This document shows positions 54,601 to 64,000 of a DNA stretch of 64,000 nucleotides, in pieces. A program made the position numbers and the translations under genes. The notes below the pieces were generated by a model, which was not told the origin of the DNA, did not search any database, and saw nothing but the letters and a program-made list of their open reading frames with translations. Each line of letters begins with the position of its first letter. The stretch's first letter is position 1. The stretch is from Euclidia mi (taxonomy: Eukaryota; Arthropoda; Insecta; Lepidoptera; Erebidae): NCBI GenBank assembly GCA_944739405.2, contig OX123193.2:14434519-14498518 (forward strand). The letters are read 5' to 3'.

Positions 54601-54852
54601 CAAAAAGAACGTCTCTGCCTTTGATGTGTTGTTATGTCACCTACCTCATTGGACGCTGCCAACTTATTTTTTCCTAAAACCGTAGTTTTTTACGCAATTT
54701 TGAATTTTAGTGAAATTTAGTACGTACGAATACGTCATATAAGAAAACACATAGCATGTCTTCTTTTACAATAAGTTTCTTTACAAATTTTACTGTCTGT
54801 AATTATTCAAAATAATATGTCAAGAAATTGAGCCTTATTCTTAAAGCGCTTC

Positions 54853-54950
54853 ATGCAAAAATTACAAGTTGTCATTGCAACTCGTAATTTTTGCATGTGC
54901 ATGTTAGATAGAGTACAATTAAAAAATTGTATTCTATCTAACATGCACAT
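54853..54950. repeat. Two adjoining near-perfect palindromes
   Basis: First: 19-bp arms 54853-54871 and 54878-54896, one mismatch, 6-nt spacer. Second: 26-bp arms 54895-54920 and 54925-54950, one mismatch, spacer AAAA. The two overlap by two bases, so the strand could form a double cruciform. Confidence 0.92.
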
Positions 54951-55562
54951 ACCATTTCGCAACGGTTTTACGAACAAAATATGGTCTAGCACATGAATGT
55001 CTTGTACAATCTTAATAATTATACTGCCTGCAGAGTAACTAAATCTCTTTTAAAAAGTATAACATGGTAAGCACTTCGTGGATACTAACATGGTTGCGCA
55101 ACACGAATAAACGAATTCATAAACAAAATGTTATCGCGACAGTTTAAAAATTAATGTACTGGAAATACTTCGATGTGAGTTTATTTATAATTTACGCGAT
55201 AAGAGCTTTAAATACTCAAAGTTAATGAGGTGCATCGAGCGTTATAAACCAAATCAATAATCATTTGCGATCTGTTGGCACGAAATCCCCTATTTGTGTA
55301 CCCAAAGGTGTACTTCGATATCGGGCTTGAAAAATATTAATACTATTATGATATTGATGTCGCGGAACATACATATATGTTATCTCAGGGTGCACATTCG
55401 CCACTCTCGAGAAATTGTTAGTATAATAAATGCACACCATTCTGTTACTCTGACTTATATTTACTGAGTAACTCTCTTTACTATTTTAAAATAGAATATG
55501 TATTTTGATCAGCATAACTCGATTTATATTCGTTCGCTATATTATATTATTATATATTGTCT

Positions 55563-55794
55563 GTCCGCGTGGTGACGGATTAAGAATACGGAATGCCACC
55601 ACCCCATATCATTCCATGGGTGTCGTAAGAGCCGACAGAGGGAGCATATTATGCAGAGAAGAGCACTGTAGGAGAAGGAAAACTTGATACAAACTCTATA
55701 CCAACCCGTTTGGCCAGCATGGTATAGTAGGCCAATTCCTTCTTTCAAGGGAGAGGCCTAGTCCAGCAGTGGACTGTTAAAGGCTGATGATGTG
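55563..55794 (+). mobile_element. SINE sharing the head module, different tail
   Basis: The head CACCACCCCATATCATTCC and GGGTGTCGTAAGAGCCGAC matches the 40750 SINE. The 3' part GGCCTAGTCCAGCAGTGG and GGCTGATGATG does not. ATATATTGTCT flanks it at 55552-55562 and 55795-55805, an 11-bp TSD. Confidence 0.85.
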
Positions 55795-56919
55795 ATATAT
55801 TGTCTTCGATACAACATTAGATTTTTAAACATATTGTTTATCTTATAATATAATCAGTCTGAAGTAGCCAATTTTAAAGCCAATAGTTAAATATATTAAC
55901 TTTCTACTCAAAGTAACAACATGAAATTATACCTACTTGTTATATAATTGGCTACGCTCTATACAAATAATATTTACAGCTACTTATTATTGGTCACTCA
56001 CAAATAACATAAATATCGCTAGTCTTATAGTTTTTGATTTTATTTTCACAAACACCATGCCACTTTTGTTAGAACCACTGCCCTTTTTATTAGAAAGTAG
56101 ACCATGTAATTCCTTATAAAATTTAAATAAAAGTGAGAGTTTAATTTGACTCGGCCCAGTTTTGTAGGGATTATCCAGAACAATTCCTTTTTACTACGCC
56201 CACACTAGCGATAAATTAAACGATTTTATAAGTTGCGTGCGTGTGGCTAAAGATCGGTCTAAGTGGAGAGCCTTGGAGCACGCTTATGTTCAGTAGTTCA
56301 ATCTTCTGGCCGATATGATAATAAGTATTGTCTATGTTTATTTGAATATGCACTTATTAAAATAATATTCAGAATTTTGTAAGTTCTGGACCGGTATCTA
56401 CTTAATTTTCTACTCAAGAAATATCGTTGGCAACCTATATATTTACTACGTCAGCCGACAACGTATAGAATATTTTTCATATCAAAGATATCAAAATAGA
56501 TCATGACAATACCCTACCTGTTTTTCATATCAGTTGAAATATATTATAGAGATCAGTCTGCTGTCACCCTGGGATATCTAACAATAATGAATTCCGGTAG
56601 GTAGGCGACGAGATCCCTATACCGAGAACGATTACAAAATTTTACAATAATTATGTATCATTTTAAATTACTGTAGTATATCAACACTTTAAAAAGACAC
56701 TGTATTACCTTTGTAACTTTATTCATACAGACTATAAATGTCGTCACATAATAAACCTTTAACTGTAAACTTTAAAAGCTCGTGTTGAAGTAATTTATTT
56801 TCATTACATTGAGGTGTAAGGGTTATATCATTAAACGATATTTACGGATAATGAATATGTAAGGTACGGTAATAAACTGAATTGTGGAAATATTTAGGCT
56901 TTTATAAAAAAATCTTTAT

Positions 56920-57285
56920 GCCATGTTGTTGGTTGATGGCATAGAATACGAGTTTCACCACCCCCTATCTGCCCGTGGGTGTTGTAAGAGGCGACAAAGA
57001 GATAACTCGACATCAAACCCTATACGACTACATCGTTGGTCTCGCGGCATAAATGTGCACGTGGGATCGGGAGGTCCCGGGTTCGATTCCTGGGTCGGGC
57101 AGTGTTATTGGGTTTTTCTGTCACGAAATTCTCAGTAGCAACACGGAGTCTGGAAATGTGCCCGGTACGGCAATAGGCTCGCCCCTTATTACGTGGGACT
57201 AAAGTATATCTGGCAAAAAGTGGGTATAGAAATATACCTCTGCCTACCTCTTCGGGGTTATAGGCGTGAGACTATGTATGTATAA
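56920..57285 (+). mobile_element. Composite SINE, second copy of the 40750 family
   Basis: The same modules in order: head (CACCACCCCCTATCTGCCCG), B box GGTTCGATTCC at 57080-57090, body GTGCCCGGTACGGCAATAGG, tail CTCTGCCTACCTCTTCGGGG and ATGTATGTAT. It lacks about 37 bp of the linker present in the 40.8-kb copy. TSD unclear. Confidence 0.88.
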
Positions 57286-57289
57286 ACTA

Positions 57290-58334
57290 ATCTTTCTGTT
57301 TAAAACGGCCAAGAATTACATTAATCTGTTTTAATTCTTCTGCAAAATATTATTAAACGCAATGATTAATAGTTACAAACAGGTTATTTACAAAAATATG
57401 ACAAAAATATTCATATTTTACCTCAGGATGTCGCAGCAACATTTTATTTTTTATTTATTTATATCGATGTTAATCATAGACTTTTATCTAAAGGCTTGTA
57501 ATTGTAAGCAGAAATTAGAACCTAATAAAATTTGAACTTATATCATGTTATCTACCTCAGAAAGAGGAATATATGGCGTTTACAATTTGCCTAAGACAGG
57601 TTCTAAGTTAAAAATGTATCGAACTTTGCTATTGTTTTAATTGGTTATAGAAATCGAAGGTAATATTACTAAGATTCCGTTTACCCTGTAAAAAAGTAAA
57701 ATTGTTTTACAGAAACCCGCTCGACAAGGCACACAAAATGTATAAATATTTGTGGATCACATACACACATATTGTAGAAAGAAAGGGTCGGGTACGCACG
57801 GAAATAGCGTGGGATGTCTGTGGGCGGATGATTACTCACGTCTATGTGTGAGAAATTATCACGAACGTGAAGGTTTTATACAATTTTATATACTTAGTGA
57901 TAGTTTATCTATTTGTAGTAAAAATAAAACCTTTTCAGACAGAGGTACGTTCATGAATAGGGCGAAGATAGATCAGAAAAAGGTCAAGTTTCAAAACTGT
58001 ATAAACCAAGCTAAGTGAGCTAAAACTAAATACCGGAAATACAACACAATTCCTAGTTTATTTATCTGGCTAATCTAATTTATTACCAATAATTTCACTT
58101 TATTACACGGAATAAGAAAGAAGTTCGTAGTTAAAGGCAGGTCAGAGCGATTTCATAGCAAACACCAGCGCTGTCTACGTTTTATTGCTAACGACTGATA
58201 CAATTTATGTAGGTAACTATCTTAGTTTATACATCTGCAATAAACAGTAAGTTGTAACATTTCATTTCGGTAAGGATACAAGCGTAGTAGCTATGGCGTC
58301 TTGGTCTGAATCATTGTTGTCTATAATCCGTACC
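57290..58334. other. Non-coding stretch, no gene seen
   Basis: AT-rich. The 88-residue ORF at 57752-58018 has no recognisable feature. Confidence 0.5.
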
Positions 58335-61300
58335 GTTCAAAAATTATGAAAGTTCACTAAAGCATAAATTCTAAAACACAACTGTTTGAAACAAAGGTTG
58401 TGAAGCCCCGATAGGATGTTTAAAAACATTCTATCTTCTCGTGGCACTAACTATAGAAAGATAGTCCACAAAAATTTTTTGAATACACGGAGATTAGTGA
58501 TACGTATTGTAAAAAAATTGTGTGAAGGTTATGTCCAATATGTATTATGGCTTATTAATTAAAAAATCATTTTATTAACATAGATACTAAACATACTAAA
58601 TAATATAAAGACATGCAATAAATTGCATAACTAAACCAATATAAATAAAATGTCTTCATCATCTTAATTAACTAAATAACCAAAATCGGAAATTCTCCTT
58701 AATGCCGATGGGAATTGGCATTTGATTGTAAATGCATAACTGCATGTGAATGCAATTACATGAGATCACGCAACATGAGATAGGATTCTAATGCTCTATC
58801 GTTAGCGACCAACTTTGTGTAAAGAGATAATCCTGCCGCTCTATTTAGGTCATGATTATTCATATTGCAGGCTGAGTGATCGTTAATTAATATAAAGCAC
58901 TGATACTCAACAAAGAAATACCTAGGCGAAATTTTTTTCGCTAGTTCGGAATAACTATTTAGTTAGGTATTCTTGTCTTGCTTTACGAACATTTAGGCAC
59001 TATGTTGCAAATATTTTCACGTTGGTCAAGAATTATATGAAAAACGACGGCTACACTTTGGCAACTGTTGTATGTCTGGACCCAATCCAATGCTCGTAAA
59101 CTTGATAGGTTAGGCAAGGTCCGACTGACCCACATATTTTGTTACTGTGTACGCATTGTGGACGTTATGTTTTTATTGTTATTGATGTTTTTATTTACTT
59201 TAAAGTTTCTTTTAATTTGTATTTTAAAAATGGCCAATTAATTAAACATAAGGTAAGTGAATAAACAATTTTAATCATATTAATTTGATTAAATTGTTCT
59301 CATTCCCGAAGTTTATGGCCTGAAATAGAAACCTCTGACTGTTGTCGGATATTAATGTATTATTTAAATTGTCTTTGAGCATGTTAATGTGCCACCTACA
59401 CCAGTTTTACACTTTTTAAATGTCAAACTCATTTACGCTAGGTTCAATTTAATATTTTAATAAAGAAAGCTTAACTAATAGGTATGTAAACAGCGGTGGT
59501 CTCATACAAATGTACAGTACATTGTCCGATCAGGTCTCGGCATAGACCGTAGTCTATGTATGTGGTATTTCATCTTCATTTCACTTGATGTTAAGCGATG
59601 ATACGGCCGAAGATGGAGCACGTTTGCCTTGAAGGTACCTTTACACCCGGCACTTAAAATCACCGAGATTGTACTCAAAAGGAAACTCAGACTCAGGCAC
59701 GTATGTGCGTCTCGAGGGGCACGTGTTTTTGTTTTGTTCCAGCTCTTTCTTAAGTAGGTCGTGCTTGCTATTGAACAACAGATTAATATGTGATAAATAT
59801 AGTAACAGCAATAATTAATTTGTGATATATTTTATTTTATTCAACAACATAATATTTGTTTGAAACAAATTAAAGACACTTTTGGTAACCATACTCGCAT
59901 AAAAATTCTTCCTGGTCCCGACATCAAAAGTTAGCAACTCTCATAAATCAACATTCTTAAGCAGGAATTAATTTTTTTCCTTCAGTTCAATTTTGTAGGC
60001 TAGATATTATTAGGTTCTGACCCTAAAATATTATACTTGGAGATTTATCGCGTCATTTCGCTTTTGAAGGGCACAGCCCTGCCTATTTCATTTTTTTTGT
60101 TAACTAGGTACGTGAATAATTTAATTTTCATAAATAAATCAGTGTGAGCTTATTGTAATCATTTGCTTAGTAAAGCAGGTTTACAAGTTACAATAAAATG
60201 TAACGAAACTATGATGAGGATAATTGAAAAATTATCGGACGTAGATTTTGTACAGCAGCCATAGCCGAGTGGAGAGATCGACTGACTGCTACGCAGAGGG
60301 TCTGGGGTTTGAATCGACGGCAAGGACCAATGACTTTGCGAAGTTAAATATATGTTTCTTTATCCATGCCAGGGAATATCACTTTTCTTTTTCCTTGTAT
60401 ATATTCTGTCATATATGGCTGGACTAGTAAGCGAAACTAAGGCATATGACTTCGATGCAATAGCGCTAACATCATGATTTATTTAAGGCTACAAAAATTC
60501 GACACTGTATGTTAGCTGTTGATACCTCCTTCATGTTTGTAGCGAAGGACTACGATAGGCTCTTAATACCAATCGAACAATAAATCTTCCGTCGTCGATA
60601 CATACTTAAGTGTCTCCGGGTCTCATTAATATTAATAAATCAGCAGACAGAACCTTTCTCCATTTAAGTTTATCATAATCATCGGCATTAAGTAGGTATT
60701 AAGACTTCATGTTCGTGTAAAAAAGAAAGGAAAGTTAAATTATTGAGACTAATGCCCGTTTTTACTACTATTTGACAATAAAAATATGATGATATATTTA
60801 TTAGTCAGATGTGACAGGCACCTATTCTACGTAGGTACACAAGTGTACAGTATGGTAATCTAGGTTTTAGACTCTACCATAACTTAGCAGTTAGATCAAG
60901 TGATGCAACAAGAAAATTACATTTGACACTTCATTAACAGAGACTTTTGTTTTATAAAAAGAACGGTAAATTAAGTCTTTAAGGTGTTTAATACCAAGTT
61001 AAATTAAGTTTATTTTAAGTTAATTTTACAACCTTACCGTATTCACATTTTTAGCCAAGATTTAAAACGCTTTTTAGCCAAGTTTGTCTGTTTATCTTTT
61101 CATGTGAAAGATTATTCTTGCATAATAAATACAGTATTCTCTATCACATACCGGTTTTTAAAGAAATATGGTGAGTGAACCCCAGACATGTTTCAACTGT
61201 GATAATCTAATAATTTGAATCTATAGTTGGTGCCACGAGAAGATAGACTTTTTGTAAACAAACATTCAGGGCTTCACAACCCTTTTTTTCAAACAGTTGT

Positions 61301-61340
61301 GTTTTAGATTTTATACTTTTTGAACAGAAATTTTTTTCAA
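58335..61340. repeat. About 3-kb structure bounded by 120-bp inverted repeats
   Basis: The left arm 58335-58456 (TCTAAAACACAACTGTTTGA, GGTTGTGAAGCCC, TCTATCTTCTCGTGGCAC) is inverted at 61221-61340 with scattered mismatches and a few indels. The interior is non-coding and contains a SINE-like piece at 60255. A third partial arm lies at 62164-62203. Either a large non-autonomous DNA transposon or two convergent copies of a smaller repeat. Confidence 0.65.
60255..60480 (+). mobile_element. tRNA-derived SINE-like element
   Basis: Head CATAGCCGAGTGGAGAG (A-box-like) and GGTCTGGGGTTTGAATCG (weak B box), then CCAATGACTTTGCGAAGTTA, parallel to the head at 62238. The 3' part contains GGCTGGACTAGTAAGCGA, related to the 62.5-kb body. 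TSD not found. Confidence 0.6.
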
Positions 61341-62237
61341 CGCCTAATTATGCCACTATGTTTTTTTAATTTAGATTGTTAAATTTTACTGAAATAAAAA
61401 TATTTGATTTTGTGTTTGAATGGTCGAATGTTCATAAATTTGCCGATTTATTTGTCTTTGTTGTTTTACACGTAATTTATTCTGTAAATTAAGGAAAAAT
61501 AGAGTACCATCTATGTTAATGATAGAGTACATACATGTTAGTCTATTATGGACATGATTTTTTTTTAATCATAGCCAATAAATCATTTGCTCAAAGTAGC
61601 CTACCTATCCTAAAATATAAAATTATTGACCAACAATGACTAATATTACAGATAACAAGCTAGTACATTGCATACAATTTTTACATTGTCTGTGAATGAA
61701 ATCGTCAGAATGAACTTAAACAAAATCCATTAAAAGTTACGGTAGTCTGAAAACACGATTTCTTTTTTAGGTATAAATAATTTTCTGCGCGACTAATAGT
61801 TTGCACCCGCTTTTTCGAGATGCCCGCAGCGGGCAGAGTGGTGCGATCCTATAAACTTGTATTTAACTTTACATTTACCCCTTCCTGACAACAAAAAATT
61901 AGTATATTATTTTGTCCTCTGATAAATGCATGTTAAGCCCAGGAATGTAACATTTCAATAAGATAACGCCAAAATGTTGACATTCTAGGCGTCAGTACCT
62001 CAAAACATTAATAGATCCTGTTGACAGCTCATAATACGATACAAACCCGATCCATTGACATATTAGTTTCAAATGACACGTATCTATGTACCGTTGCGCT
62101 CATTGGATTTGACATTATTTGTTTTTGACAGAACTATCGCTAAGTCACTTAGTAGATATTCTTTGTTTACAAAAAGTCTATGTTCTCGTGGCACGGACTA
62201 TACACTACTTCATTAAAAGACGACGGACAGCGAAAGC

Positions 62238-62605
62238 AGGCAGCGATAGCCTAGTGGAGATACCAACAGACTGCCATGCAGAGGGTATCGGGTTCGAATC
62301 CACGGCGCGCACCAATGACTTTTCGTAGTTATGTGCGTATTGAATTGTTAATTATCGCTTGTCCCGTGCCTCGGAGATCACGTTAAGCCGTCGGTCTCGG
62401 TTGTCATGATGATGACAATCGTTACAGGGCGTCAGTATCTTCTAAAATAAACTGACCCTAGTCTAAACCATGGAATATCACTATCCCTTCGGGTTGCGGA
62501 GGTCAGACAGGCAGTCGCTCCGTGGAAAAGCTAATATTCAGCCAAATCCGGTTAGACTAGTAAGCGGACCCCAGATTGAAACTGGGATAACGCTAAGAGG
62601 ATGAA
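62238..62605 (+). mobile_element. tRNA-derived SINE with long body
   Basis: Head GCGATAGCCTAGTGGAG and B box GGGTTCGAATCC at about 62289-62300, then GCACCAATGACTTTTCGTAG. The body from 62465 has GGTTGCGGAGGTCAGACAGG and GACTAGTAAGCGGACCCCAG, ending ACGCTAAGAGGATGAATGA. The body is repeated at 62686-62825. Confidence 0.7.
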
Positions 62606-62685
62606 TGACTCTAGGTAAAATTCTATGTTTAATGGTATACTATAGAAATAATAAATATTTTTATAGCACACTCTAGGTAAAATTC

Positions 62686-62830
62686 AAACCATGGAATATC
62701 GCTATCGCATCGGGTTGCGGAGGTCAGACAGGCAGTAGCTCCGTGGAAAAGCTAATATTCAGCTAAATCCGGTTAGACTAGTAAGCGGACCCCAGATTGA
62801 AACTGCGATAACGCTAAAAGGATGATGATG
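62686..62830 (+). repeat. Second copy of the SINE body
   Basis: Repeats 62465-62605 with about 95 percent identity by eye and ends in a GATGATGAT tail. CACTCTAGGTAAAATTC-type sequence precedes it and also follows the first copy (about 62608 and 62669). Confidence 0.85.
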
Positions 62831-63274
62831 ACTACTTCATTAAAAGCCGTCATTTGACATTTCTTACGAAATCATTAAAGTTAGAATACAAATGATAATA
62901 ATTGATCAACTAAATCTTCAGCTTCTTTACTTATTCACTTTGATGGTGTAACATTAATCTTTGCATAAAGAAATATTCGATCAGGTAACTGGCATTTTGA
63001 ATTTGTAATCAATGTTTTCCTGGAACTGTTATTATCATCATCATCGACCTGATGCTTCTCACTGTAAGATAAAGGTTTTTCCAATGGCACTCCATTGAGT
63101 TCGGACTGTTATACTTACAATAAGTATACCTCAATGTGTAATATCAAACGACGATTAAAAATGTCATATAAACGAATGATAACTTGGATATATTTATAAG
63201 TGGTGACGTTGTAAAATGTTTTTGTACCTTTTTTTAGCACTTTTGTGGTGTCTGACGAATTTAGGTATTCTAAT

Positions 63275-63953
63275 GGCGCTGATACACCTGAGGATTCACT
63301 TGTAACAGAACAGCGAGCATTCGCCGTGTTTTGATTTGTCGAACCAAACATTTTCACGATCATTCTAGCGAACACTCTAAATTCAAATAGTCCGAAGAAT
63401 ACTGAAAAAATATAGAAATCGCTCTACGACAGCAGTTTTACCCAATATATTTACTTCAGTTTCACCTATGAATTATTTCTAGACTAAGAGTAAGATTCAT
63501 AAACAAATGACGTTTCTAAATAATAAAATGCAGATTTTAATTTGAACAGGTTCAATAAATCACACAAATGTCTGTTCCTTCGTTTAAATTTATTTATCGA
63601 AATCGAGAGTGTATCCACATTCTATTGAAATTAATTCTGAGTAAACCAAATCTAAGGATCTATTGTAAACATTATCGATATTTTATCTATATTTATTCCG
63701 AGTACCTAAGCCCATCACTAGTTAAGTTAAAATTAGTGACAAACTACGAAGATTCTCCCCTATATTAAAATCATAAGTCAAAGTGAAGTAAATATATTGG
63801 GTTTAACTGCCATTGTAGCGCGAATTTTATGTAAAACGTTTATTCTAAGGCTCGCTCGAATGTTCGTGAGAATGCTCGCTAAAACACACTCATTTGTTTT
63901 GTAACATTCGCGAGAATACTCATTACAGATGAATGCTCAAGTGTATCAGCGCC
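63275..63953. mobile_element. 679-bp TIR element at window end
   Basis: GGCGCTGATACACCTGAG at 63275-63292 is inverted at 63936-63953 with one mismatch, and similarity extends inward to about 31 bp. The interior has no transposase. No obvious TSD. Confidence 0.7.
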
Positions 63954-64000
63954 TTTATACACTGTTTATTTTAAGTCAGTGCTTGCCCGAAAAAACCCAT

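Noticed and set aside
57752..58018. 88-residue ORF
   Set aside because: No recognisable motif or context; likely chance.

Overview
This is a eukaryotic window, almost certainly from a moth or butterfly. It holds no gene I can defend as a normal host gene. It is a dense, AT-rich graveyard of transposable elements (TEs), many of them nested inside one another. The lepidopteran call rests on the combination of RTE and CR1/jockey LINEs, BEL/Pao and gypsy/errantivirus LTR elements, Penelope-like elements, Helitrons ending CTAG, and SINEs with (GTAT)n tails. Species cannot be named from the sequence. All family names are from recalled motif knowledge; no database was searched.

Layout. 1-2.8 kb: 3' half of a BEL/Pao element (RNase H, integrase, putative 3' LTR). 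4.2-4.45 kb: Helitron-like scrap. 4522-13310: one RTE LINE flanked by a perfect 12-bp target-site duplication (TSD). It is split by a whole CR1-type LINE on the minus strand (5827-11217), which is itself split by a third LINE tail (8257-8441). 13.5-17.3 kb: a small TIR element, a complete but dead mariner (14163-16010) split by a 587-bp TIR element, and a 1.1-kb MITE with perfect 30-bp inverted repeats. 17.7-19.75 kb: decayed Helitron helicase (minus) carrying a (TA)n tract, two SINEs and a palindromic MITE. 19.9-22.2 kb: Penelope-like element (PLE) remains, including a candidate hammerhead ribozyme at 22040-22104. 22881-26645: gypsy LTR element (minus) with 131-bp LTRs and a TSD. 26.9-27.6 kb: GC-rich repeat and a small Helitron.

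28922-39889: an errantivirus-like endogenous retroelement with gag, pol, an env-like gene and 148-bp LTRs. Its env is split by a 2.1-kb PIF/Harbinger-like element and truncated by a 208-bp Helitron. 40-43 kb: degenerate Helitron, a composite SINE, a foldback element and intergenic DNA. 43.2-49 kb: a second GC-rich repeat, then a jockey/CR1-type LINE (minus) with a PLE lodged between its endonuclease and reverse transcriptase. 49.2-49.8 kb: a hAT MITE and a 5'-truncated RTE tail, both with perfect TSDs. 52.6-57.3 kb: TIR MITE, LINE fragment with an inserted Helitron, compound palindromes and SINEs. 58.3-64 kb: a 3-kb inverted-repeat structure, SINE-like pieces with duplicated bodies, and a terminal TIR element.

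Most coding pieces are broken by stops, frameshifts, deletions or later insertions, so the region looks transcriptionally irrelevant except perhaps for SINEs. Its value is as a stratigraphic record: boundary duplications let the insertions be ordered. The most interesting signals are the hammerhead candidate, SINE tails shared with the RTE LINE, the layered errantivirus env, and several near-perfect short palindromes of the same design, three of which break TE coding sequence.
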